64,000 nt of DNA. Source: Arcobacter caeni. GTDB lineage: Bacteria > Campylobacterota > Campylobacteria > Campylobacterales > Arcobacteraceae. Below are positions 53,253 through 62,893 of this stretch, in pieces. The position numbers were made by a program, and so were the translations under genes. The notes under the pieces were generated by a model that did not search any database, had not been told where the DNA came from, and saw only the letters and a list, made by a program, of their open reading frames with translations. Every line of letters starts with the position of its first letter. The first letter of the stretch is position 1. The stretch covers positions 28,694-92,693 of the forward strand of contig NZ_MUXE01000011.1 of NCBI RefSeq assembly GCF_003063245.1, written 5' to 3'.

Positions 53253-53651
53253 TTACTTTATTAATAACATAAAAACAAGATATGCACCTAAAAGACTTAT
53301 AGGAGCAAAAATATAGTTAAATAAACCTATTTGAGATAACCAATAAGCAAAAAAGTTTAAAACTAACACAAAAATCAAAACTTTTAAAATAATATTTAAA
53401 TATGGTTGAATTTTTTCAAAGCTAATAAATTCAGTTTTAACAAGAACAGCAAATAGAAAAAACCCATTTACAAAAAAAGAAAACAATGATGTATAAAAAT
53501 TATATCCAATAGATAAATTATAAATCTGTAATAAAAATATACTTAATATAGCTAGTAAAGAACCGTATTTAGATATAAAATCTATATCTAAATACTTTTT
53601 CAAACAGCATTTTGATGCAGGGGCAAGTAAATCTCGTTTCTTTTTTTTCAT
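53253..53651 (-). CDS. Small polytopic membrane protein, unknown
   Basis: A 132-residue protein with about four hydrophobic segments (about 28-45, 50-70, 80-100, 105-130) and a short cytoplasmic N terminus with a KKKKRDLLAPASKCCLKK charge cluster. It is not recognised. It overlaps the stop of the MotB-like gene by 4 nt and is followed by the Cache gene (10 bp), so it is probably co-expressed with the second stator pair. Confidence 0.6.
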   Translation of the reverse strand: MKKKKRDLLAPASKCCLKKYLDIDFISKYGSLLAILSIFLLQIYNLSIGYNFYTSLFSFFVNGFFLFAVLVKTEFISFEKIQPYLNIILKVLIFVLVLNFFAYWLSQIGLFNYIFAPISLLGAYLVFMLLIK

Positions 53652-54436
53652 TTTTTTAACTCTTCAAAAATAGACTCAATTCCAGGTTCATTTTCACTAC
53701 TTCTTGTAGTTTTTACTTCAAATTCAACTTTTCTATTACTATTTGTTTTATCACCGATTTGTTTTTGATAAGGATTTACTTTTTTAGAACCATATCCACT
53801 TGAAAACAACCTATCTTTTGATACTTTATATCTTATCAATTCTCTTAATACATTGTTTGCCCTAGCAGTAGAAAGCTCTAATGCATCTTGATATTTTGAG
53901 TTTTTAGTAATCTCTTGATCTTCTGCAAAACCTTTAATGTTAACTTCCGTATCAGCTGGCATCATAGATATAATTTTTGCAATTCTACTTAAAAATAAAG
54001 ATCCATATTCTCCAGTAATTTCAGCTTTTCCTGATTCAAATAATAAATTTGCAGGGAGTGTCATCATCACTCCATCGCTGACTTCTGCTAAATTACCATC
54101 TTTTGTATTTTTATTTTCTAATTCACTTAATTCTTCCATTGCTTTATCAAAATTAGTATCTTTTCCTTGCTCTTTTTTGGGTGTATCTTTATCAGTTTCT
54201 TTATCAATAGTAGAGGCTGGTTCATCTTCTTGAGGTTCGGCTAGAGTTTGAGAAAGAGTATTAAAACTGTAAATCTTTACAAACTCTTCTTTTAATGCTT
54301 TTTGTTTTTCGATATTAACAGAAGCTAATGCATACAAAGCAATAAATAAAGCAAGTAGTAAACTAAGAAAGTCAGCAAATGGAACAGCCCATTTCTCACC
54401 TGCTGGACATTCACATTTTGGGCATTTTTTAGCCAT
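53648..54436 (-). CDS. motB: MotB-type stator protein (set 2)
   Basis: The peptidoglycan-anchored stator subunit of the second set. The 262 residues have CPKCECPAGEKWAVPFADFLSLLLALF at the N terminus with the ion-binding Asp at residue 22, one membrane helix (about 22-44), a linker (about 65-115) and a C-terminal OmpA-like domain (about 120-245, with NIKGFAEDQEI and NRKVEFEV). The channel partner MotA is 3 bp upstream. It differs from the PomB-like protein of set 1 in the membrane helix (ADFLSLLLALFIALYALA rather than GDLMSLLLTFFILLLSMA). Confidence 0.9.
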   Translation of the reverse strand: MAKKCPKCECPAGEKWAVPFADFLSLLLALFIALYALASVNIEKQKALKEEFVKIYSFNTLSQTLAEPQEDEPASTIDKETDKDTPKKEQGKDTNFDKAMEELSELENKNTKDGNLAEVSDGVMMTLPANLLFESGKAEITGEYGSLFLSRIAKIISMMPADTEVNIKGFAEDQEITKNSKYQDALELSTARANNVLRELIRYKVSKDRLFSSGYGSKKVNPYQKQIGDKTNSNRKVEFEVKTTRSSENEPGIESIFEELKK

Positions 54437-54439
54437 TTT

Positions 54440-55198
54440 TTAACCTTTTGTAGGCATTGCAGTTATCATATTAGTTAGCTGAATTTTTAATTCACCAGGA
54501 GTATCTCCTCTTGATATACCTTTTACACCTTCTAAAATAAGTTGTTTTTCTTTTATTAAAAGGTGTGCTTTACCTTTCATTTTATTTCCCCAAGGTCCCA
54601 AAAACATATAAGCACCAGCAATTCCTGTAACCGTTGCTGTAAATGCCCCTGCAATACCAGCTGCCATTTCAGCAGGATTATCAAGTTTTTGTAAAGCCAA
54701 AATTAATCCTAAAACCGCTCCAATTAATCCCATAACAGGACAAGTTTCACCCGCTAATAACCAATAATGAGAAGCCCCATGATAATAATGTTCTGTTTCT
54801 TCAATAATAGGTTCTAAGAATTTTTCTATTTGTTCTTCTTTTGAACCATCAACAACCATCCCTAATGCTTCTTTGAAAAAGGCATCTTCAATTAATTGAA
54901 CATCTTTTTCAAGTGCTAAAACACCATTCTTTTTTACCATAATTGCATAATCTATTATTTGGTCTATTCTTTCTTCAAAATTTATTGGTGATTTTTTAAA
55001 TACCATTTTCAATTCTTTGAAAGCAGCAGAAAGAGCATGAGATTCAGTAGCAGTAGCAGCAGAAAACATTGCGGTTGGAATAACAATAATCAATGATGTG
55101 ATATGAATTATATGGGCTGGATTACCGCCCTCCATTAAATCCCCTGTGGCAATTGATATTAATCCACCAATCATACCAATTATTACTGTTAAATCCAT
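54440..55198 (-). CDS. motA: MotA-type stator protein (set 2)
   Basis: The channel subunit of the second stator. The 252 residues contain four membrane segments, a cytoplasmic loop with the conserved charged residues in FKELKMVFKKSPINFEERID and the TM3 sequence CPVMGLIGAVLGLILALQKLDNPAEMAAGIAGAFTATVTGIAGAY, which matches campylobacterial MotA. The threonine of the sodium-type GMIGTL motif is replaced by alanine (A161), pointing to a proton-driven stator, an inference. A good -10 box is not evident in its upstream gap. Confidence 0.92.
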   Translation of the reverse strand: MDLTVIIGMIGGLISIATGDLMEGGNPAHIIHITSLIIVIPTAMFSAATATESHALSAAFKELKMVFKKSPINFEERIDQIIDYAIMVKKNGVLALEKDVQLIEDAFFKEALGMVVDGSKEEQIEKFLEPIIEETEHYYHGASHYWLLAGETCPVMGLIGAVLGLILALQKLDNPAEMAAGIAGAFTATVTGIAGAYMFLGPWGNKMKGKAHLLIKEKQLILEGVKGISRGDTPGELKIQLTNMITAMPTKG

Positions 55199-55343
55199 TT
55201 ATTATCCTAGGCTGTAAAGATTAAATTGTTGCATTGTAATAGAACTTAGCTTTCTACTCCTTTAATTAAGCTTAGTTAATTATAAATAGATTTATTGGTT
55301 ATTTTTTAGACAGGATAATTTTTTTCTACTTAAAATTTAATAC

Positions 55344-55349
55344 TATAAT
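55344..55349 (+). promoter_or_regulatory. -10 box of amtB-glnK
   Basis: TATAAT in the context AATACTATAATTTTT lies about 33 nt upstream of the amtB ATG, which also has a strong AAGGAG ribosome site at 55371-55376. No sigma54-type element (usual for nitrogen-regulated amtB in other proteobacteria) was seen by eye. Confidence 0.5.
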
Positions 55350-55381
55350 TTTTTGTATAAATACTATTCAAAGGAGAATAA

Positions 55382-56695
55382 ATGAAAAAGTGGTTTTTAA
55401 CTTCACTTCTTGGCACTTTTGCATTAGCAGAAGAAACAGCACCAGTACTTAACTCAGGTGATACTGCTTGGATGATGATTTCAACAGCATTAGTTATGTT
55501 GATGACACCTATTGGACTAGCTTTATTTTATGCTGGGATGACAAGAACTAAAAATGTTTTAAATACTTACACAATGGTTTTTGGAGCATTTACAATTGCA
55601 TTTATTGCATGGATTATTGCAGGTTTTTCTATTGCATTTGGAACGATTGACGGTTCAATGAATCAATTTATGGGAGGATTCGCCCATGTAATGTTAGAAG
55701 GTATTAACTGGAAAGATTTAGCAAGTATTGAATTAGGACAACTTTATCCTAAATTTATTTTTATAGTTTTTCAAGGTACTTTTGCTGCAATTACGGTAGC
55801 TATCGTATCTGGTGCAGTTATTGAAAGAATGAAATTTTCTACTTGGATGATTTTTGCCGGAGTTTGGACAATTGTTGTTTATGCTCCTATTGCTCACATG
55901 GTTTGGGGAGGAGGATACCTTTTCAACGAAGGAGCTCTCGATTTTGCTGGAGGAACTGTTGTACATATGAATGGTGGTTTAGCCGGTCTTGTTCTTGCTG
56001 TACTTGTAGGTAAAAGAGCTGGTTATTCAAAAGTTGCAATGAAGCCTGTTAGTATTATTTTAACAGCTGTTGGTGCTGGTTTATTATGGTTTGGTTGGTA
56101 TGGATTTAATGCAGGTTCTGCATTTGGTGCAAATGCAATAGCAGGTGTTGCATTTCTTACAACAACAATAGCAGCATCAGTTGCTACAATTACATGGTTA
56201 GCAATAGAAGCTTTAATATTTAAAAAACCCACTCTTTTAGGTGCTGCATCAGGAGCTATTGCTGGATTAGTTGCTATTACTCCAGCTGCTGGTTTTGTAA
56301 GCGTTTTAGGAGCATTTATTATTGGGATTGTTGGAGCAATAATTGCTTTCTTTGGAGTTGCTACTCTTAAGAAAAAACTTGGTTACGATGATAGTTTGGA
56401 TGCATTTGGGATTCACTTCCTTGCTGGTTTATGGGGAGCAATTGCAACTGGTATTTTTGCTTTAAATGATAAAGAACTTTTATGGACGGGTCCACTAAAA
56501 GATGCAGATGATAGAGTAGGACAAATTTTTGTTCAATTTGAATCTGCTTTAATTGTTGGTGTTTATACATTAATAGGAACAGTTGTTGTTTATTATATTG
56601 CATCTGCACTTACAGGTGGAGCTAGAGTAAATGAAGAAAAAGAGAGTCAAGGGTTAGATGAATCAATACATGGTGAGCGTGGATTTAACCTATAA
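55382..56695 (+). CDS. amtB: Ammonium transporter AmtB
   Basis: AmtB conducts ammonia/ammonium across the inner membrane. The 437 residues include a signal-like N terminus (MKKWFLTSLLGTFALA), eleven expected membrane helices and the conserved pore histidines in APIAHMVWGGGYL and GIHFLAGLWGA. It is followed 19 bp later by the PII gene glnK, which gates AmtB when nitrogen is sufficient. Confidence 0.96.
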   Translation: MKKWFLTSLLGTFALAEETAPVLNSGDTAWMMISTALVMLMTPIGLALFYAGMTRTKNVLNTYTMVFGAFTIAFIAWIIAGFSIAFGTIDGSMNQFMGGFAHVMLEGINWKDLASIELGQLYPKFIFIVFQGTFAAITVAIVSGAVIERMKFSTWMIFAGVWTIVVYAPIAHMVWGGGYLFNEGALDFAGGTVVHMNGGLAGLVLAVLVGKRAGYSKVAMKPVSIILTAVGAGLLWFGWYGFNAGSAFGANAIAGVAFLTTTIAASVATITWLAIEALIFKKPTLLGAASGAIAGLVAITPAAGFVSVLGAFIIGIVGAIIAFFGVATLKKKLGYDDSLDAFGIHFLAGLWGAIATGIFALNDKELLWTGPLKDADDRVGQIFVQFESALIVGVYTLIGTVVVYYIASALTGGARVNEEKESQGLDESIHGERGFNL

Positions 56696-56705
56696 AAATA
56701 GATAA

Positions 56706-57053
<348 letters not shown>

Positions 57054-57065
57054 TTATTCACAAAA

Positions 57066-57097
57066 AGTAAAAGGATTTTTCCTTTTACTCTTTTTTT
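57066..57097 (+). terminator. Rho-independent terminator after glnK
   Basis: AGTAAAAGG, an ATTTTT loop and CCTTTTACT form a 9-bp stem (extendable by an A-T pair), followed by C and seven T. It is 12 bp after the glnK stop and ends the amtB-glnK transcript. Confidence 0.9.
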
Positions 57098-57150
57098 ATT
57101 TCACTACTTAATTTCTTCAAAAAAATCTTCAGAAAATTATATTTATATTC

Positions 57151-57179
57151 TTGACATTCTTTTCTAAAAGTTATATTAT
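57151..57179 (+). promoter_or_regulatory. sigma70 promoter of the tetR-efflux operon
   Basis: TTGACA (57151-57156), a 17-bp spacer and TATTAT (57174-57179) form the best-matched sigma70 promoter in the window. It lies about 44 nt before the tetR start, just upstream of an operator-like dyad. Confidence 0.75.
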
Positions 57180-57185
57180 TTCATA

Positions 57186-57202
57186 AATGACTGACGGTCA
57201 TT
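57186..57202. promoter_or_regulatory. TetR-type operator dyad
   Basis: AATGACTGACGGTCATT is a 17-bp near-perfect palindrome (one T-G mismatch either side of a GAC centre), lying at the expected transcription start of the tetR operon. A TetR-family repressor bound here would block its own operon and the efflux genes. Confidence 0.65.
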
Positions 57203-57222
57203 CATTATTTAAAAGGTATTTT

Positions 57223-57837
57223 ATGGCTAGAATAATAGATAAAGATGAAAAGAGATGTGATATCGCATTGGCTTCCATTAAACTTTTTTGTGAAAAAGGA
57301 ATTCAGCAAACAAGTATTGATGAAATAGCGAAAAGTGCAGGTGTTGCAAAAGGAACAATATATCTTTATTTTAAAAATAAAGAAGAGATAGTTTTTACTA
57401 TTTGGGATATTATAAGTCAACAACACCACGAAGCTTTTCAACAACGAATTACAGAAAATATGAGTACAAAAGAAAAAATTTTAGAATATTTTAACTTTAG
57501 TGAATGTCAAGAAGAGTTTGATAAAGAGCAAATACTAATACTTTTTCAACATTTTGTAAGTTCAATGCTTATTGATAAAACTCAACTTTACACGGATTAT
57601 TTTGAAAGTTTTTTTCAAAAGGATTATGATTTTATTTCTAATTGTTTACTTGAGGGTACTCAAAAAAGTGAATTCTCTATTGACAATATAGATATGTTAA
57701 CAAATACAATAATTATGTTTTTAAAAGGTTTATTAGTTAAATCAAAAGCCTCAAATATGGGATTTTATGAGACTCAAATTAATCTTAATAAACATATTAC
57801 TTATTTACTTGAACAATGTACAAAGGAAAAACTATGA
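57223..57837 (+). CDS. TetR-family transcriptional regulator
   Basis: A 204-residue repressor from the ATG at 57223, with AAAAGG in front; an earlier in-frame ATG at 57187 lies inside the operator and is unlikely. The N-terminal helix-turn-helix reads IALASIKLFCEKGIQQTSIDEIAKSAGVAKGTIYLYFKNKEEI, the TetR signature. The C-terminal ligand domain is helical. It overlaps the outer-membrane gene by 4 nt (ATGA), so it is the first gene of the efflux operon and likely its repressor. The inducer is unknown. Confidence 0.93.
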   Translation: MARIIDKDEKRCDIALASIKLFCEKGIQQTSIDEIAKSAGVAKGTIYLYFKNKEEIVFTIWDIISQQHHEAFQQRITENMSTKEKILEYFNFSECQEEFDKEQILILFQHFVSSMLIDKTQLYTDYFESFFQKDYDFISNCLLEGTQKSEFSIDNIDMLTNTIIMFLKGLLVKSKASNMGFYETQINLNKHITYLLEQCTKEKL

Positions 57838-59057
57838 AAAAACTACTATTTTTTTATCTTTTTTCACTTTTTAGTTTTGCTGGAAATTTAGATCAACTTT
57901 TAAATTTTGCAGAACAAAATAAAAAAGTGGAAGCATCTCGTTATACTTTAGAAGCATCAAAAGAAAAAGAGTATGGCACAAAAAGTGGATATTTACCAAA
58001 TTTAAGTTTAGGTGCTAATCAAACTTTTAATCAAGAAAAAAATATCTCAACTCCTGAAAAAAGCACAACTGGTTTTGCCTCACTTTCATTTACAGTTTAT
58101 GATGGAGGGAAAAGAGAAGCATCTTTTGAACAACAACAAGCACTTGTAAAATCTGCAACTTTTTCATTGGCTTCAATACAAAATAATATTTCATTAGATG
58201 TGGTTTATTACTATTACAATTATTTAAGCACTTTCTCAAGTAAAGAATCAACTCTTCAAAAAATGGAACAACTTGAAGCGCAACGCTATCGTTTAGAAAA
58301 GTTTTTATCAGTAGGAACTATCACGGCTGATGAATTGCAAAAAATTGTATCTTCAATTGAACAAACAAAAGTTGATTTATTAACATTAGATAACACCCTA
58401 AACAATATTTCTAATACTTTAGAATATTTAACCGGACAAGAAGTACTCGTAGAAAAAGGTTCTACTTTAGTTTTTAAAGAAACAAAAAATGAAGAAACAA
58501 AGCGTTTTGATATTTTAGCACTTGAACAAAGTACTCAAAGTAGTAAAGCTGAATCAAAGATAGCAAAAGCACCAAACAAACCTACAATATTAATCCAAGA
58601 TACATATTCTCAGTATGACTTTGATTATCCAGTTGCTACAAATAATTTGGATCATCAAAATAGTATTCAACTTTCATTAGAGTGGAAAATTTTTGATTTT
58701 GGTTCTACATCTGCCAATGCACAAGCTGCTTATTTAAACTATTTATCTAAAAATAGTGAATTAGAATATGAAAAATATAAAGCAAAAGCTAGTTTTAAAA
58801 GTGCTCAAAATAGCTATAAAACTTCAATAGCTAAAATAGAAGCTGCAAAAGCAAAACTTCAAGCTTCTGAAATGACTTATGAATTAATCAAAAAGAAATT
58901 CCAACAAGGAATTGTGGACAATGTTAGTTATCTTGATGCATTAAGTGATAAATTTAACTCAAATTCTCAACTACAAACAGCCCTAAATGAAGTTGAATAC
59001 CAAAAAGCAGTATTACTTTATGAAATGGGCGAAAATATTAAAGGAGCTATCCAATGA
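57834..59057 (+). CDS. TolC-like outer-membrane efflux protein
   Basis: The outer-membrane channel of the tripartite pump. From the ATG at 57834 (overlapping the tetR stop) the protein has 407 residues with a signal peptide (MKKLLFFYLFSLFSFA) and two OEP repeats of long helices (about 20-200 and 225-405), with the TolC pattern TLDNTLNNISNTLEYLTGQE at the end of the first. Upstream AAAGGA is well placed. It overlaps the next gene by 4 nt. Confidence 0.9.
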   Translation: MKKLLFFYLFSLFSFAGNLDQLLNFAEQNKKVEASRYTLEASKEKEYGTKSGYLPNLSLGANQTFNQEKNISTPEKSTTGFASLSFTVYDGGKREASFEQQQALVKSATFSLASIQNNISLDVVYYYYNYLSTFSSKESTLQKMEQLEAQRYRLEKFLSVGTITADELQKIVSSIEQTKVDLLTLDNTLNNISNTLEYLTGQEVLVEKGSTLVFKETKNEETKRFDILALEQSTQSSKAESKIAKAPNKPTILIQDTYSQYDFDYPVATNNLDHQNSIQLSLEWKIFDFGSTSANAQAAYLNYLSKNSELEYEKYKAKASFKSAQNSYKTSIAKIEAAKAKLQASEMTYELIKKKFQQGIVDNVSYLDALSDKFNSNSQLQTALNEVEYQKAVLLYEMGENIKGAIQ

Positions 59058-59752
59058 AAAAAATTCTTATACTTACACTATTTATATTTCAAGCCTTATT
59101 TGCAGAAGAAATTTATGCAACATTTGATGTAGTTAGTGAAAAAAAATCAGAACTAGGTCTTTCTGTATCAGGTATTATTTCAACATTAAATGTAAATGTT
59201 GGAGATAAAGTTAAAAAAGGTGATTTACTTCTTTCTTTAAATAATTCTCAAGAAAAAGTTGAATATGAAACTGCTCGAAAAAATGCTGAACACTCGGCTA
59301 AAATCTATGAAAGATACGCAAAAATATCAGATGTTATAGATAAAGAAAAGATGGAAAACTATCTTTATGATAGAGATATTACTCAATTAAATGCCCAAAA
59401 TAAAGAAATAGTTTTGAGAAAAACAGAACTAAGAGCGCCTTATGATTTAGTTGTTAGTAAAAAAAATATAGATTTAGGTTCAATTGTTTTAGCTTCTCAA
59501 ACAAAACTTATTGATGTTATTGCTTTAGATGATGTAAAACTTGTTTTAAAATTTGATGAAAAATATTGGCAAAAACTAAAAATCGGGCAACTTTTTACTT
59601 ATAAAGTTGATGGTAGTGATAAAATTTATGAAGGCAAAATCTCAAAAATTTATCCAACAATTTTAAACGAAACTAGAGAAATGCAAGCAGAAGTTAAAAC
59701 AAAAGATCTTATGCCAGGCCTTTTTGGTAATGGCACAATTAAAGCAGAGTAA
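59054..59752 (+). CDS. Periplasmic adaptor (MFP) of RND pump, short form
   Basis: A 232-residue membrane fusion protein. It has a signal peptide (about 1-17), a biotinyl-lipoyl half motif (SGIISTLNVNVGDKVKKGDLLLSLNN), a very short helical hairpin (about 75-110) and a beta-barrel with GLFGNGTIK near the end. Typical adaptors have 350-400 residues, so the hairpin and membrane-proximal domain are reduced or missing. It overlaps the outer-membrane gene and is 3 bp before the RND pump gene. Confidence 0.85.
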   Translation: MKKILILTLFIFQALFAEEIYATFDVVSEKKSELGLSVSGIISTLNVNVGDKVKKGDLLLSLNNSQEKVEYETARKNAEHSAKIYERYAKISDVIDKEKMENYLYDRDITQLNAQNKEIVLRKTELRAPYDLVVSKKNIDLGSIVLASQTKLIDVIALDDVKLVLKFDEKYWQKLKIGQLFTYKVDGSDKIYEGKISKIYPTILNETREMQAEVKTKDLMPGLFGNGTIKAE

Positions 59753-59755
59753 ATT

Positions 59756-62700
59756 ATGTATAAATTAGCTATTAATCGCCCAATCACAACTTTGATGGGT
59801 GTTTTGACATTTATTGTTTTTGGATTGATGTCATATAACACTATGCCTATTAATCTTTTCCCAAATGTCGATTTTCCTGTTGTTACCATACAAACTACAT
59901 ATAAAGGTGCTGATCCATCTACTGTTGAAACAAAAGTTACAGATAAAATTGAAGAAGCTGTTTCAGGAGTTGATGGAATTGATAAACTTATGTCAACAAG
60001 TTACGAAGGTTTTAGTGTTGTAACTGTTCAATTTAAACTTACAAAAAATTTAGATGAAGCAACAAATGATGTAAGAGATAAAATTGGTGCAATAAATCTT
60101 CCAACAGAAGTTGATAAACCAATAGTAAAAAAACTAGGAGCAACAGGAGCTGTTATTAGTCTTTTTATTGCTTCAAGTGGTGAAGATACAACTGCTTTAA
60201 TGAGACTTGCAGATGAAAAACTCAAACCTCAATTACAAAGAATAAAAGGTGTTGGTGAAGTTAATATTTTAGGATACCAAGATAGAGAAATTCGTATTTT
60301 TATAGATCCTTTTTTACTTAATAAATATAATCTAACATCTGCTGATGTAAGTAGTATTATTCAAAAACAAAACATAAAACAAGGTGTTGGAAAACTTGTT
60401 AATCAAAACCAAGAAATAATTATTAAAGCTCAAGGTGATGCTCAAAACATTGAAGAAGTTGGTGAATTATTGGTAAAACCAGGTGTTAGATTAAAAGATA
60501 TTGCAACAATAAAAGATGGCTTAAGTGATGCAAAAAGTTTTTCTTCTTTTAATAAACAACAAGGTGTAACTTTAGAAGTAAAAAAAATAGCAGGTGAAAA
60601 TGTTTTAAGTATTATTCAAGGAGTTAAAAAAGTACTTCCAAAACTTCAAATATTAGCTGGTGAAAAAACAGAAATTAAAATATTACAAGATCAATCTGAA
60701 AAAATCATGGTAAATATTAACAATGTACGATTTGACCTTATTTTTGGTGCATTTTTAGCTGTTCTTATTGTTTTTCTTTTTTTACGAAATGTAACTGCAA
60801 CTATTGTATCAGCTTTAGCAATTCCAACTTCAGTTATTGGAACTTTTGCAATTATTGATGCTTTAGGATATGACTTAAATCGTTTAACTCTTATTGGACT
60901 TACCCTTGCTATTGGGATATTTATTGATGATGCGATTGTTGTTATTGAAAATATTACAAAAAAGATGGAACAAGGAATGGAGCCATTTAAGGCTTCTTTT
61001 GAGGGAGTAAAAGAAGTTGCCTTTTCTATTTTAGCAATCTCTTCTGTTTTATTGGCGGTTTTTATTCCTGTTGCATTTATGGATGGAATTGTTGGAATGT
61101 TTTTTAACTCATTTGCAATGACTGTTGCTTCTGGTATTGTGATTTCATATCTTGTGGCAATTATGTTTATTCCAAGTATTGCAGCACGAGTTTTAACTGC
61201 AAAAGAAACCCGTTTTTATCATGCAACGGAACCTATTTTAAAAGCAATTGATAAAGCTTATGTTTGGATACTTAAACCTTTAATAAAATATAAAACTTTA
61301 ACTATTATCTTTACAATTGCTCTGTTAGTTGCTTCAACTACTTTAAAAGTTGGGATGTCATTTTTACCAATGCAAGATAATGCAGAGTTTCAAATCACTA
61401 TAAAAGCACCCGTTGGAATTAATTTAGAAGCTATGAAAAATATTATTACACCATTAGATGATATGTTAAAAGAGGATAAAGATATTTTATATTCTATTGC
61501 ATCAATTGGTTATAACTCAGCACAAGAGTTACATAAAGGAAGAATTTATGTGAAACTAAAAGCATTGGGTGAAAGAAAACAAACACAAGAAACGATTATT
61601 CAATATTATAGAGATAAACTTTCTTCAATAAAAGATATGATAATCTCAGTAGAAAAAGTGGATGATTTTAACACAGGAAGCACAACAGCACCTGTTCAAG
61701 TAGTAATTACAGGTGATAAACTTGAAGAACTTGATATTGCATCTACTAAATTAATGTCATTACTAAAAGAAACTCCTGGTATTGTAGATGTAGATAGAGA
61801 TTTTGAAAATGGAAAACCAGAAATTAAAATTGGAATCTTAAGAGAAAATGCTCAAAGAGTAGGAGTTAGTGTTGAACAAATTGCTTCAATTTTAGGAACA
61901 GCATATTCAAGTGATAGTGCAGTTTCATATTACGAAGATAACGGAAGACAATTTGATATTACAGTTCGTTTAAAAGATGATTTTAGAAGTTCTTTGGATG
62001 ATTTGAAAAAATTACAAGTTCGTAATTCAAATGGTCAGTTTGTTGCCCTTGAGGGATTACTTGAAATAAAAGAGAGTTTTGGAAATGCGTCAATAAATAG
62101 ATTTGATAGGGAAAGAAAAGTACTTGTAACTGCAAATATTTTTAATACTTCTCTTGATAAAATTGTTGAAGTTATCAACTCAAAAATGGGTGAGATTTTG
62201 CCTAAAGGATATAATTATAGATTCACAGGTGATGTTGAAAATATGCAAGATACAAGTAAAGCTTTTGGTGCAGCTATTCTTTTAGCTGTAATTTTGATTT
62301 ATCTTATTTTAGCAGCATTATATGAATCAATTATTCAACCTTTTATAATTATGATTTCAATGCCTTTATCTTTTACAGGTGTTATGGTTGCTTTATATTT
62401 AACTGGAAATTCTTTTAGTTTATTTGTAATGATTGGTATTATCTTACTTCTTGGAATGGTTGGGAAAAATGCAATTTTAGTTGTAGATTTTGCAAATCGA
62501 GCAATAAAAGATGGAAAAAGTATTGATGATGCGCTTTTAGAAGCAGGAGAAAAACGACTAAGACCTATTTTAATGACAACATTTGCCATGATAGGAGCAA
62601 TGATTCCACTAGCTTTTGGAAGTGGAGCAGGACATGAAAGTAATGCACCAATGGCATTGGCAATTATTGGAGGACTTATTAGTTCAACTATTTTGACACT

Positions 62701-62788
62701 ATTAGTTGTTCCTGCTATTTATAAATTTATGTATCCTCTTGATGCATGGCTTAGAAAATGGTATGAAAAAGGCAAAATTCAAGACTAA
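59756..62788 (+). CDS. RND efflux pump, inner-membrane transporter (HAE1 type)
   Basis: A 1010-residue resistance-nodulation-division transporter that exports hydrophobic drugs by proton antiport. It shows twelve membrane helices with two large periplasmic loops. The TM4 proton-relay aspartates are D391 and D392 (IGIFIDDAIVVIENI) and the TM10 lysine is K904 (GMVGKNAILVVDFA), matching AcrB D407, D408 and K940. The C terminus has the RPILMTTFAMIGAMIPLA motif. The order tetR-OMF-MFP-RND is complete, so the pump is probably functional. Confidence 0.96.
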   Translation: MYKLAINRPITTLMGVLTFIVFGLMSYNTMPINLFPNVDFPVVTIQTTYKGADPSTVETKVTDKIEEAVSGVDGIDKLMSTSYEGFSVVTVQFKLTKNLDEATNDVRDKIGAINLPTEVDKPIVKKLGATGAVISLFIASSGEDTTALMRLADEKLKPQLQRIKGVGEVNILGYQDREIRIFIDPFLLNKYNLTSADVSSIIQKQNIKQGVGKLVNQNQEIIIKAQGDAQNIEEVGELLVKPGVRLKDIATIKDGLSDAKSFSSFNKQQGVTLEVKKIAGENVLSIIQGVKKVLPKLQILAGEKTEIKILQDQSEKIMVNINNVRFDLIFGAFLAVLIVFLFLRNVTATIVSALAIPTSVIGTFAIIDALGYDLNRLTLIGLTLAIGIFIDDAIVVIENITKKMEQGMEPFKASFEGVKEVAFSILAISSVLLAVFIPVAFMDGIVGMFFNSFAMTVASGIVISYLVAIMFIPSIAARVLTAKETRFYHATEPILKAIDKAYVWILKPLIKYKTLTIIFTIALLVASTTLKVGMSFLPMQDNAEFQITIKAPVGINLEAMKNIITPLDDMLKEDKDILYSIASIGYNSAQELHKGRIYVKLKALGERKQTQETIIQYYRDKLSSIKDMIISVEKVDDFNTGSTTAPVQVVITGDKLEELDIASTKLMSLLKETPGIVDVDRDFENGKPEIKIGILRENAQRVGVSVEQIASILGTAYSSDSAVSYYEDNGRQFDITVRLKDDFRSSLDDLKKLQVRNSNGQFVALEGLLEIKESFGNASINRFDRERKVLVTANIFNTSLDKIVEVINSKMGEILPKGYNYRFTGDVENMQDTSKAFGAAILLAVILIYLILAALYESIIQPFIIMISMPLSFTGVMVALYLTGNSFSLFVMIGIILLLGMVGKNAILVVDFANRAIKDGKSIDDALLEAGEKRLRPILMTTFAMIGAMIPLAFGSGAGHESNAPMALAIIGGLISSTILTLLVVPAIYKFMYPLDAWLRKWYEKGKIQD

Positions 62789-62796
62789 ACTTTTTA

Positions 62797-62824
62797 ATAA
62801 AGGAGTATTTAATTACTCCTTTAT
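62797..62824 (+). terminator. Hairpin after the RND operon
   Basis: ATAAAGGAGTA and TACTCCTTTAT form a perfect 11-bp stem with a TTTAAT loop, starting 9 bp after the RND stop. No T tract follows, so it may be an imperfect terminator or a mRNA stabiliser. Confidence 0.6.
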
Positions 62825-62893
62825 CCTTTAAAAATTCCGTAATTTCTTATATAATCTAATATATTAATAATATATATCATATATAAATAAATA

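Noticed and set aside
55733..56609. Minus-strand open frames within amtB
   Set aside because: amtB is clearly coding on the plus strand with family motifs throughout; the antisense frames have low-complexity or unlikely compositions.
57187..57222. Upstream ATG for the TetR regulator
   Set aside because: It lies within the operator palindrome and has no ribosome site, whereas the ATG at 57223 does and fits the family length.
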